From contig NZ_JABWGV010000003.1 in NCBI RefSeq assembly GCF_013370205.1, forward strand, positions 489,501 through 553,500: DNA of 64,000 bases. Direction: 5' to 3'. The translations under genes were made by a program, and so were the position numbers. The notes beneath the pieces are model-generated. The model was not told the origin of the DNA, did no database searches, and worked only from the letters and a program-made list of their open reading frames with translations. Source of the stretch: Qipengyuania atrilutea. GTDB taxonomy: Bacteria > Pseudomonadota > Alphaproteobacteria > Sphingomonadales > Sphingomonadaceae. Position 1 is the first letter of the stretch. Every line of letters begins with the position of its first letter. Shown here one piece after another: positions 1 to 8,105 of this stretch.

Positions 1-1131
1 GCCGAGGATACCGATCTTCGCTTCCTCGCGTAGGAGTGCCATGCTTCCCGGTCCGACGAACGCGAGTTCGCCGATGAACAGCGACATGGTGAACCCGATC
101 CCGCAGAGAACGGAAACGCCCCAGATTTCCGGCCAGTTGGCGTTAGGCGGGCGATTGGCGTAACCGATCCGGTCCGCGATCCAGATGCACGAGAAGATCC
201 CGAACTGCTTGCCCAGCACAAGCCCCGCTGCGACCGCGAGCGGCAAAGGTGCGAGCAGTTCGTCGACCCCCATATCGGTCAGCGAAACGCCGGCATTGGC
301 GAACCCGAACACCGGCACGATCAGATAGGCGCTCCACGGCGCGAGACTGTGCTCCATGGTTTCGAGCAGGCTGTTACCGTCCTTCCGGTGCATGGGGACG
401 GTAAAGGCCGCAACGACCCCGGCAATGGTGGCGTGGACGCCCGAGTTGAGGACGCAGAACCACAGTACCAGTGCGACGACGACATAGGGCCAGATCCGGC
501 TGACGTTCGCGCGGTTCATGGCGATAAGGCCGCCCAGTACGATAAGGCTCGCGATCAACCAGACGAGCTTGATATTGGCGGTATAGAACAGCGCGATAAT
601 GACGACAGCGCCAATGTCGTCGACGATGGCGACAGTCAGCAGGAACAGGCGTAGCGAAGCCGGAACGCGGCTGCCGAGAAGCCCCAGAACACCCATGGCA
701 AAGGCGATGTCGGTTGCGGCGGGAATCGCCCACCCCTGGGAGAGCGTGCCTCCGCCGCCGACGAAATAGAGGTACACGGCTGCGGGCGCGGCCATGCCGG
801 CAACCGCGGCGAGGACCGGCAGGCGCCGCTGCTCTGCCGTGGCGAGCTGCCCGCAGATCAGTTCACGCTTCACTTCGAGACCGACGACGAAGAAGAAGAT
901 CGCCATCAGCCCGTCGTTGATCCACAGGTGCAAGGTATTGAGTTTGAAGACGTCTTTCTCGAACCAGTAGCCGTTGAACAGCGTCTTGTACTCGCCCGCG
1001 AAGGGGGAGTTGGCGACCAGCATGGCTGCCGCCGCGACCAGGATCAGCAATACGCCTGCGGACGCATCGCTCACGAACAGTGAGCGTACCGGCGCGACCA
1101 GCCGCTTAAGGGGAGCTTTAATATCTGCCAT
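1..1131 (-). CDS. nhaA: Na+/H+ antiporter NhaA (C-terminus cut by window edge)
   Basis: This is an inner-membrane Na+/H+ antiporter that exports sodium in exchange for protons. 377 codons lie in the window and the reading frame continues past base 1; the family is usually about 390 residues, so only a short C-terminal piece is missing. The start is ATG at 1131, giving an N-terminus MADIKAPLKRLV. Recognisable NhaA segments include LHLWINDGLMAIFFF, GLEVKRE, IPAATDIAFA and the VAIVDDIGAV stretch, which holds the paired aspartates of the ion-binding site. Many hydrophobic helices are evident. It diverges from the glycosyltransferase gene with a short shared upstream region. The identification is firm; only the end is unseen. 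Confidence 0.95.
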   Translation of the reverse strand, partial: MADIKAPLKRLVAPVRSLFVSDASAGVLLILVAAAAMLVANSPFAGEYKTLFNGYWFEKDVFKLNTLHLWINDGLMAIFFFVVGLEVKRELICGQLATAEQRRLPVLAAVAGMAAPAAVYLYFVGGGGTLSQGWAIPAATDIAFAMGVLGLLGSRVPASLRLFLLTVAIVDDIGAVVIIALFYTANIKLVWLIASLIVLGGLIAMNRANVSRIWPYVVVALVLWFCVLNSGVHATIAGVVAAFTVPMHRKDGNSLLETMEHSLAPWSAYLIVPVFGFANAGVSLTDMGVDELLAPLPLAVAAGLVLGKQFGIFSCIWIADRIGYANRPPNANWPEIWGVSVLCGIGFTMSLFIGELAFVGPGSMALLREEAKIGILG

Positions 1132-1213
1132 GTAGGGGCGTCTTTTTCGCAAAGTGCCGCGCGTTGCAAGCCTTGATGCGCCGCCGCTGCCGATATTGGG
1201 GAAAGGCGCACGC

Positions 1214-2620
1214 GTGCCGGGGGTCGAAACGCAATTCGCAGACTGGGCCGCGCTCGCGCAGCACGAATTGCTGTTGTTTGCGGCGGTCTTCTTTCTTGTC
1301 GGCGCGCTGGACGAGTTGGCGATCGACCTATGCTATCTCTTCGGCAGGCTGACGGGCGCCATCCGCACGCCGCGCTTTGAATTGGCGGATGCCGGCGCGC
1401 TCGCTAGCAGAACGGCGATCTTCATTCCGGCCTGGCAGGAAGCCGAAGTCATCGGGCACACCATTATGCACGCGGCGCGGGCTTGGCCGCAGAAGGAGGT
1501 CGCGTTCTTCGTCGGCTGCTACCCGAACGATCCCGATACCGCTGCGGTCGTAAGCCGGCTTGCGAAACGCGACAAACGCATACGTCTGGTCCTACACGAC
1601 CGGGCGGGTCCGACGTGCAAGGCCGATTGCCTGAACGCGATTTACCGCGCGATGGCGAAGGACGAGATAGAGCGCGGCGGGGACTACACCATGGTCGTAC
1701 TGCACGATGCGGAAGACATGGTCGATCCGGCAGCGCTCAACCTGATGGAAAGCGAGATGCACGGCGCCGAGTTCGTGCAGATCCCGGTGCTCGCCATGCC
1801 GCTGCCTGCGTCGCCTTACATTTCGGGTCATTACTCCGACGAGTTCGCCGAGGCCCACGGAAAGGCGATGCCGGTACGCGGCGCCCTGGGTGCGAGCTTG
1901 CCGGGGGCGGGCGTCGGCTGCGCGATCGACCGGCAGATGCTGGCCGAGCTTGCGGCGCAGCAGGAAACGGACGAGCCGTTCGCGCGGACTTCCCTGACGG
2001 AAGATTATGAGCTCGGAATGCGGATTGCCGCGCTCGGCGGACGCACGCGGTTCGCGCGCTTTCGCGATGCGGCTGACGGGCGGCTGATCGCGACGCGAGC
2101 CTATTTTCCAGCCGATCTCGACCAGGCGGTGCGGCAGAAGACGCGATGGACACACGGCATTGCGCTGCAAAGCTGGGACCGGCTCGGCTGGCAGGGCGGC
2201 CTCGTCAATCTCTGGATGCAACTGCGCGACCGGCGCGGACCGCTTGCGGCGCTGTTGCTGGCGCTCGGCTATCTGCTCGTCGCCGCAACGACGTTCGGTT
2301 GGGGCCTGTACCTCGCCGGGTGGCAGGAGCCGGTGCGGCTCGATCCGGTGCTGTCGTCGCTGCTGCTCATCAATTTCGGCTTCTTCGTCTGGCGGGTGAT
2401 CGTCCGCGCCATCTTCACGGCACGTGAGTTCGGTTGGCGCGAAGCCTTACGCGCAGTGCTGCGCATGCCGGTGTCGAACATCATCACGATCATGGCGGGT
2501 TACCGCGCAGTCGCGGCGTATCTGAAGGGTTTGCCGGGCGGAGCGCCGCCGCGGTGGGACAAGACCGCGCATTTCCACCATCCTGCCGATGTGCTTGGCG
2601 CGAAGTCGCCCGAGATATGA
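1214..2620 (+). CDS. NfrB-like family 2 glycosyltransferase, membrane-anchored
   Basis: This is a processive-type inner-membrane GT2 enzyme, probably making or exporting a surface polysaccharide. It resembles the glycosyltransferase part of the phage N4 receptor component NfrB. It has a hydrophobic N-terminal helix (HELLLFAAVFFLVG), a GT-A core with CKADCLN and a DAED acidic motif, a TEDYE motif, and a QKTRW (QxxRW) motif. Hydrophobic helices follow near the C-terminus. A GTG at 1214 follows a purine-rich stretch (1197-1205) and puts the first helix close to the N-terminus. A longer GTG start at 1154 is possible but would leave only 22 bases to nhaA. Its stop overlaps the next start (ATGA), so the two are probably translationally coupled. 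The substrate is unknown. Confidence 0.85.
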   Translation: MPGVETQFADWAALAQHELLLFAAVFFLVGALDELAIDLCYLFGRLTGAIRTPRFELADAGALASRTAIFIPAWQEAEVIGHTIMHAARAWPQKEVAFFVGCYPNDPDTAAVVSRLAKRDKRIRLVLHDRAGPTCKADCLNAIYRAMAKDEIERGGDYTMVVLHDAEDMVDPAALNLMESEMHGAEFVQIPVLAMPLPASPYISGHYSDEFAEAHGKAMPVRGALGASLPGAGVGCAIDRQMLAELAAQQETDEPFARTSLTEDYELGMRIAALGGRTRFARFRDAADGRLIATRAYFPADLDQAVRQKTRWTHGIALQSWDRLGWQGGLVNLWMQLRDRRGPLAALLLALGYLLVAATTFGWGLYLAGWQEPVRLDPVLSSLLLINFGFFVWRVIVRAIFTAREFGWREALRAVLRMPVSNIITIMAGYRAVAAYLKGLPGGAPPRWDKTAHFHHPADVLGAKSPEI

Positions 2621-3732
2621 GCGGTTTGTCGAGAACCGATCGCCGCGCTTTCAAAGCGCGCCGCCGCGGCGAGCCCATCGCGGCGTTCGCGGCGCTCATC
2701 CTGATGTGGATCGGGGTTCGGATGTGGATGCTCGCCGGGTCGGTCGTCGCGCCCGCAGAGGGGCTGCTGGTTGCGGCAGAAGTGCAAGCCGAAGTGGCGT
2801 CTTTGGTAATGCCGGACCAAAACGTCCACAACGATGCCGAGAGCACCCTCAACCGCACCAAGCGGGTAATAGAGCGCCCGAACGAGCCCTTCGCGCGTGT
2901 CATCGCGCCAGTTCCGCAGATGACCGAGGTCGCACCGAAAACTTCACCGAAATTTGCGGTGCCGATCCTGTCGTCCTTAGCTCTGCAAACCGCTAGTCCG
3001 ACCCCAGTCCCACGCCTCGATGCGGCTCCGCTCCCGGTCATGCCCGCCCGCCAAGATCGGCCTCGAACGAAGCGCTGGTCGGCGGACGGTTGGATACTTA
3101 TGCGCGAGGGCCCAGCGACAACCGATGGCGGTATCGCGCCCGCTACGCTCGGCGGGAGCCAGGTGGGCGCGGTTTTGCGCTACCATCCCGGCATCGGACG
3201 GGCGAACCGCAGCGCCATCTACGCCCGCGCCAGTTCGTCGCTCGGCGACGATACCGCGCAGGAAGCGGCGCTCGGGATCAGCATCCGGCCGATCCGCACC
3301 ATTCCGATCCAAGCGCATGTCGAGGCGCGCATCCTCGAATCCGGCGGCGACGCCGAAGTCCGTCCGGCTGCCTTCCTCGCTGGCGGTTTCGACCGGGCGC
3401 CGCTGCCGCTCGGCCTCGAAGCGCGGGGTTACGGGCAGGCTGGCTATGTCGGCGGCGATTACGAGACCGCCTTCGCCGACGGGCAAATCGTGGCCGACCG
3501 CGAAGTGGTTTCCGTCGATGCCGGAGGTTCCGCAGTTGCGCTACGCATAGGCGCGGGCGCATGGGGCGGGGCGCAGGAAGGCGCGAGCCGGGCCGACATC
3601 GGGCCGTCCGCCAGCGTCACCGTTTCGCGCGGGCAGCTTTCGGCGCGCCTTTCTGCGGAGTACCGCTTCAAGGTAGCGGGCGATGCCGAGCCTTCGAGCG
3701 GCCCGGCGCTCACAATCACGGCAGGGTTCTGA
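2617..3732 (+). CDS. Envelope protein coupled to the NfrB-like glycosyltransferase
   Basis: This 371-residue protein has one N-terminal hydrophobic segment (about residues 21-42), then a proline/alanine-rich linker to about residue 165, then a C-terminal domain of alternating short polar and hydrophobic strands ending in ALTITAGF. The terminal phenylalanine and strand pattern suggest an outer-membrane or periplasm-facing beta structure. I infer a relation to the C-terminal region of the phage N4 adsorption protein NfrA, which is found beside NfrB-like enzymes. The start overlaps the glycosyltransferase stop (ATGA), which supports a joint role in making or presenting a surface polymer. The family assignment needs a profile search; the coding call is strong because of the coupling and the length. 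Confidence 0.65.
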   Translation: MSGLSRTDRRAFKARRRGEPIAAFAALILMWIGVRMWMLAGSVVAPAEGLLVAAEVQAEVASLVMPDQNVHNDAESTLNRTKRVIERPNEPFARVIAPVPQMTEVAPKTSPKFAVPILSSLALQTASPTPVPRLDAAPLPVMPARQDRPRTKRWSADGWILMREGPATTDGGIAPATLGGSQVGAVLRYHPGIGRANRSAIYARASSSLGDDTAQEAALGISIRPIRTIPIQAHVEARILESGGDAEVRPAAFLAGGFDRAPLPLGLEARGYGQAGYVGGDYETAFADGQIVADREVVSVDAGGSAVALRIGAGAWGGAQEGASRADIGPSASVTVSRGQLSARLSAEYRFKVAGDAEPSSGPALTITAGF

Positions 3733-3800
3733 GAGAAAAGCTCGCGGGGGTCCCGCAACGCGGCTTCCAAGGCGCACGGCGCTGGGTTAGGGCGAAGGCA

Positions 3801-4712
3801 ATGGACGTCTACCTGCCCATCGCCAATCTGGCCGTCAACGGTCTGCTGATCGTCGCGCTGGGCGGGCTGACGGGCATCCTGTCCGGCCTGTTCGGGGTCG
3901 GCGGCGGCTTCCTGACGACGCCTCTGCTGATCTTTTACGGCGTGCCCCCGACCGTCGCCGCGGCGAGCGCATCGACGCAGGTGACCGGCGCGAGCGTTTC
4001 GGGGGTCATCGCGCAAAGCTCGCGCGGCGGGGTCGATTACCAGATGGGCGGTGTGCTGATCGTGGGCGGCATGATCGGCGCAGTGCTCGGCGCGCTTCTT
4101 TTCCGGTTTTTCCAGTCGATCGGACAGATCGACGTGGTCATCAATATCCTCTACGTCCTGATGCTCGGGACGATCGGCGCGATGATGGCGCGCGAAGCGC
4201 TGCAGACCCTGCTCAGGAAGCAGGGCGACAAGCCCGAAGTGCGCCGCAGGCGGCATCATCCGATGGTCAGCGCCTTGCCGCTGCGCTGGCGTTTCTACCG
4301 CTCGGGCCTTTATATCTCGCCGCTCGCTCCGCTGATCCTAGGCGTCGGCGTCGGCATCCTGACCATGCTGATGGGGGTCGGCGGAGGGTTCATCCTCGTG
4401 CCCGCGATGCTTTATATCCTGGGCATGAGCGCGAACGTCGTCGTCGGCACCTCGCTGTTCAACATCCTGTTCGTCACCATCGTCACCACCATCACCCATT
4501 CGCTTACGACCAAGGCGGTGGACATGGTTCTGGTCGCACTGCTGCTCATCGGATCGGTCACCGGCGCGCAGCTCGGCACGAAGATCGCGTTCCAGTTCAA
4601 ACCGGAGCTTCTACGCCTCGCGCTTGCCGCCATCGTGCTCGTCATCGCATTCATCATGCTGTTCCGCCTCGGCGTGCGTCCGGACGAGGTCTATTCGGTG
4701 CAATTGCTGTGA
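3801..4712 (+). CDS. TauE/SafE family sulfite/organosulfonate exporter-like permease
   Basis: This is an inner-membrane anion transporter of the TauE/SafE (DUF81) family. The 303-residue protein shows the family's internal duplication: GLFGVGGGFL near the N-terminus and LMGVGGGFIL in the second half, each at the end of a hydrophobic helix. About eight membrane segments are evident, with a basic cytoplasmic loop (VRRRRHHP) between the halves. The substrate cannot be read from sequence; sulfite, sulfonates and other anions are known for the family. Its last bases overlap the GTG start of the TIGR02186 gene, a pairing common in alphaproteobacteria. The frame is open further upstream, but ATG 3801 is the first start that matches the family N-terminus. 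Confidence 0.9.
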   Translation: MDVYLPIANLAVNGLLIVALGGLTGILSGLFGVGGGFLTTPLLIFYGVPPTVAAASASTQVTGASVSGVIAQSSRGGVDYQMGGVLIVGGMIGAVLGALLFRFFQSIGQIDVVINILYVLMLGTIGAMMAREALQTLLRKQGDKPEVRRRRHHPMVSALPLRWRFYRSGLYISPLAPLILGVGVGILTMLMGVGGGFILVPAMLYILGMSANVVVGTSLFNILFVTIVTTITHSLTTKAVDMVLVALLLIGSVTGAQLGTKIAFQFKPELLRLALAAIVLVIAFIMLFRLGVRPDEVYSVQLL

Positions 4713-5461
4713 AGTGGCTGTTCCTCCTCGTCGCGGCGCTGATGCTGAGCGGGCAGCGCGACCCGATGCTGGTCCCGGAGATTTCGCAGCACGAGGTCCG
4801 CGTGCGGCAAGGCTTCACCGGGACCGAACTGTTGCTGTTCGGCGCGGTGTTCGATCCCTCGGGCCGGGGCGGAGCAACCGACTACGATATCGTCGTGGTG
4901 CTGAAGGGCCCCTCCGAGCCCATTCGCCTGCGCGAAAAGGACCGCGTCGGCGGGATCTGGATGAACACTGCCAGCGAGGATTTCCGCTCCGCCCCGGTGT
5001 TCTTCGCCGTCGCCTCTTCGCGTCCGGTAGGCGAGATCGTCGACGAAAAGACCGCCGCGATCTACGAATTCGGGACCGATTTCATCCAGCTCAGTCCGAG
5101 CGGAGTGATCGATCCGGAAGAGCAGCTTCGCTTTACCGAGGGGCTGGTCGACCTGCGCCGCCGGCAGGGGCTGTACAAGCAGGATCTGAACGGCGTCACG
5201 ATCAGCGAGAAGGTGCTGTACCAGGCGCGCATCGCGCTGCCTTCGAACGTGGTGACCGGCATCTATACCGCCGAAACCTTCGCGGTGTTCGACGGGCGCG
5301 TCGTTGCCTCCGCCGTCTCCGAAGTCGCCGTGCGCAAGGTCGGCTTCGAGCGGTTCATCGAGCAATCCGCGCAGAACAACGGCCTGATCTACGGTCTCGT
5401 CGCAGTGTTCCTGTCGATCACGACCGGATGGCTTGCGGGCCGCCTGTTCGCCATGATGTGA
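4709..5461 (+). CDS. TIGR02186 family membrane-anchored protein
   Basis: This 250-residue protein has an N-terminal signal-like helix, a soluble periplasmic-looking domain and a C-terminal membrane helix (about residues 226-248, GLIYGLVAVFLSITTGWLAG), an arrangement typical of TIGR02186. Family-like features are the N-terminal LVPEISQHEV stretch and the GTELLLFGAVF stretch. The start is GTG, overlapping the TauE/SafE stop by four bases, so the two are probably translated as a unit. This family is repeatedly found next to TauE/SafE transporters and is presumed to assist them, but its biochemical role is not established. Confidence 0.85.
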   Translation: MKWLFLLVAALMLSGQRDPMLVPEISQHEVRVRQGFTGTELLLFGAVFDPSGRGGATDYDIVVVLKGPSEPIRLREKDRVGGIWMNTASEDFRSAPVFFAVASSRPVGEIVDEKTAAIYEFGTDFIQLSPSGVIDPEEQLRFTEGLVDLRRRQGLYKQDLNGVTISEKVLYQARIALPSNVVTGIYTAETFAVFDGRVVASAVSEVAVRKVGFERFIEQSAQNNGLIYGLVAVFLSITTGWLAGRLFAMM

Positions 5462-5559
5462 GGCCGCCCGCTGCGCCATCTGTCCGCTTTCGTTGACCCG
5501 ATCTTAACCGTGACTGCCCTAAGCCCGGCCCTCAAACTGGGCCAAGGAACGATCGGGCA

Positions 5560-7362
5560 ATGGATAATTACGCGAATGGCGGCGGACGCGATACCTTCCG
5601 CACTTTCAATCCGGCGGAAGAAGAAGGCGCGGTTGGTCCGGCGCGCACGCATTTGCAGGCGTCTGCGCCCGGCGATCCGGTAAATGGCAAAGCGGCCGCA
5701 GAGCAGGGCTCGCGCGGCCTGAATGCAGGCAATGCTGCCGACGAAGCCGATATCAGCACCAACGCCAACGATCCTATCGGCATCATCCTCGAAGTGTCGG
5801 GGGCGGGTTCGCAGATTGCGGTCGATCTTCAGCGCCTGAACGAGTGCATGCAGGACAGCGACCCGTCGGTCGCGCAGGCCGGGCAGGTCGGCAGCCAGAT
5901 CAAGATCAAGGTCGGCAGCAACTGGCTGCTCGCCAACGTGCGCAATCAGAAACAGGATCGCCGCAATGCCGGCACGATCATCGCCGACATCGACTTCCTC
6001 GGCGAAGGCCAGGAAGAAAAGCTGACGGGCCGCGTCTACGGCTTCCGGCGCGGGGTGACGCATTACCCGGTGCCGGGCGCGATGATCTATCCCTGCACCA
6101 CCGCCGACCTCAAGCAGATCTACGCGAGCGACGGGCGGCCCAATATCCAGATCGGCCGGGTCTACCCGACGAAGGACATTCGCGCCGGCCTCTATATCGA
6201 CGCGATGCTCGGCAAGCATTTTGCGCTTTTGGGCTCGACCGGGACGGGTAAGTCGACCAGCGCCGCGCTGATCCTGCACAAGATCTGCGAAGCAGCGCCC
6301 GACGGGCATATCGTCATGATCGACCCGCACGGCGAATATTCTGCCGCGTTCCGGCAGAACGGCCTGATCCTCGACGCCTCGAACCTACAGATGCCCTACT
6401 GGCTGATGAATTTCGAAGAGCATTGCGAAATTCTGCTTACCTCGAACGGGAACGAGCGGCAGACCGATGCCGACATTCTCGCTCGCTGCCTGCTGGCCGC
6501 GCGCAGCAAGAGCCGGCTCGCCGCGAGCCTAGGCAAGATCACGGTCGATTCGCCCATTCCCTATCTGCTTTCCGACCTGTCGAACGAGATTCAGACCCAG
6601 ATGGGCAAGCTCGACAAGGCAACTTCCAGCGCGCCCTTCATGCGGATCAAGACCAAGCTCGAGGAACTGAAGGCCGATCCGCGCTACCAGTTCATGTTCT
6701 CCGGGATGCTGGTCAGCGACACGATGGCGGACTTCATCGCCAAGGTGTTCCGCATGCCGAGCGACGGAAAGCCGATCTCGATCATCGACGTGTCGGGCGT
6801 GCCGTCCGACATCACCGCGACTGTGGTGGCGGTCCTCAGCCGTCTCGTCTTCGACTTCGCCATCTGGGGCCGCGAGGAAAAACCGCGCCCGATCCTGCTC
6901 GTATGCGAGGAGGCGCACCGCTACGTGCCGAGCGAGGCCAAGGCCGACGGGTCCGCAGTCGGCACGATCCTTTCGCGTATCGCCAAGGAAGGCCGTAAAT
7001 ACGGCATCAGCCTCGGCCTCATTACGCAGCGCCCGTCCGACCTTGCCGAAGGCGTGCTGTCGCAGTGCGGCACGATCATTTCGATGCGCCTCAACAACGA
7101 CCGCGACCAGGCGTTCGTGAAAGCGGCCATGCCCGAAGGCGCACGCGGTTTCCTCGATTCAATCCCGGCTTTGCGCAACCGCGAATGCATAATCTGCGGC
7201 GAGGGCGTGGCGATTCCGATCCGCGTGAGCTTCGACAACCTCGACGAGGCGAAGCGCCCGGCGTCCGAAGATCCGAGCTTCGTGGACCTGTGGAACGCAA
7301 GCGGCGGCGAGGAAGAAGCGGTTCACCGCACAGTGCAGCGCTGGCGCGCGCAGGCGGGCTAA
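5560..7362 (+). CDS. HerA-like ATPase (DUF87 DNA translocase/helicase family)
   Basis: This is a 600-residue P-loop ATPase of the HerA/FtsK superfamily. The first ~70 residues are low-complexity and variable. A HerA N-terminal beta-barrel-like region follows (about 72-205), then the ATPase core. Walker A is GSTGTGKS at residues 225-232. Walker B is LLVCEEAHRY near residue 450, and a QRPSDL stretch fits the sensor region. Archaeal HerA works with the NurA nuclease in end resection; no nuclease gene is adjacent here, so a stand-alone role in DNA processing or translocation is only inference. The preceding 98 bases hold no gene. Confidence 0.85.
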   Translation: MDNYANGGGRDTFRTFNPAEEEGAVGPARTHLQASAPGDPVNGKAAAEQGSRGLNAGNAADEADISTNANDPIGIILEVSGAGSQIAVDLQRLNECMQDSDPSVAQAGQVGSQIKIKVGSNWLLANVRNQKQDRRNAGTIIADIDFLGEGQEEKLTGRVYGFRRGVTHYPVPGAMIYPCTTADLKQIYASDGRPNIQIGRVYPTKDIRAGLYIDAMLGKHFALLGSTGTGKSTSAALILHKICEAAPDGHIVMIDPHGEYSAAFRQNGLILDASNLQMPYWLMNFEEHCEILLTSNGNERQTDADILARCLLAARSKSRLAASLGKITVDSPIPYLLSDLSNEIQTQMGKLDKATSSAPFMRIKTKLEELKADPRYQFMFSGMLVSDTMADFIAKVFRMPSDGKPISIIDVSGVPSDITATVVAVLSRLVFDFAIWGREEKPRPILLVCEEAHRYVPSEAKADGSAVGTILSRIAKEGRKYGISLGLITQRPSDLAEGVLSQCGTIISMRLNNDRDQAFVKAAMPEGARGFLDSIPALRNRECIICGEGVAIPIRVSFDNLDEAKRPASEDPSFVDLWNASGGEEEAVHRTVQRWRAQAG

Positions 7363-7366
7363 ACGC

Positions 7367-8104
7367 TCATGTTCCGCGCGTATCGCCGAACAGGTGGATG
7401 TGGAGCCGGTCGCTGAGCCGGAAGCCGTGCTTCAGGCATAGCGGCACAAGCCATTCCTCGCGGGCGCGCAGCGTTTCGCTGTCGGTGCCTTCGGGCATCA
7501 GGAAGACGCGATTCCGCGGAATGCGGTAGGTGTCGCGCAGGCGCGCTGCCTCCTCCACGTCTTCGGGCGATGCGACCACGAATTTGAAGAATGCGCGCGG
7601 CTCGGCGGCGTAGGCATCGAGCCGTTCGGGTATGAGCGCGAGCTCCGGCACGTTGCCGCTATGCGCGAGCTTGGGCGATACGTTGAACTGGTCAATGCGG
7701 ATATCGAGCCGGGGCGGGGCGGTGGTCGTGCCGTTCGTCTCGATCTCGACGCTCATGTCGGGCAGCAGGTCGAGCAGGTCCGCAAGCGCATTCGCTTGCA
7801 AGAGCGGTTCGCCGCCCGTGATGACCAGGCGCTTCTGACCGAGCGCACCAATCAGCTGCACCGCTTCTTCCGCCTCCAGCTTCACCTGATTGGCTTTGCG
7901 CGGGAAGGTCTCGCCGCTGCGGTGCGAACGCTCGTCGCCTTCGAAGTGCCAGGTATAGGCCGTGTCGCACCACACGCAGGCGAGGTTGCAGCGCGACAGG
8001 CGCATGAAGGCGACCGGCATTCCGGTGCTCGGCCCTTCGCCCTGAACCGAGGCGAAGATTTCCGGCACGCCGCTGTCGTTGGTGGCAAGAACGAGCTGGG
8101 TCAC
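7367..8104 (-). CDS. queE: 7-carboxy-7-deazaguanine synthase QueE
   Basis: This radical-SAM enzyme converts 6-carboxytetrahydropterin to 7-carboxy-7-deazaguanine in the queuosine precursor pathway. The 245-residue protein has the QueE start region SVQGEGPSTGMP, then a CxxxCxxC cluster at Cys39, Cys43 and Cys46 that binds the [4Fe-4S] cluster, and the SAM-contacting TGGEPLL motif. The start is GTG at 8104, one base after the valS stop, so it is probably co-transcribed and translationally coupled with valS. No other queuosine biosynthesis gene lies in the window. Confidence 0.93.
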   Translation of the reverse strand: MTQLVLATNDSGVPEIFASVQGEGPSTGMPVAFMRLSRCNLACVWCDTAYTWHFEGDERSHRSGETFPRKANQVKLEAEEAVQLIGALGQKRLVITGGEPLLQANALADLLDLLPDMSVEIETNGTTTAPPRLDIRIDQFNVSPKLAHSGNVPELALIPERLDAYAAEPRAFFKFVVASPEDVEEAARLRDTYRIPRNRVFLMPEGTDSETLRAREEWLVPLCLKHGFRLSDRLHIHLFGDTRGT

Positions 8105-8105
8105 A

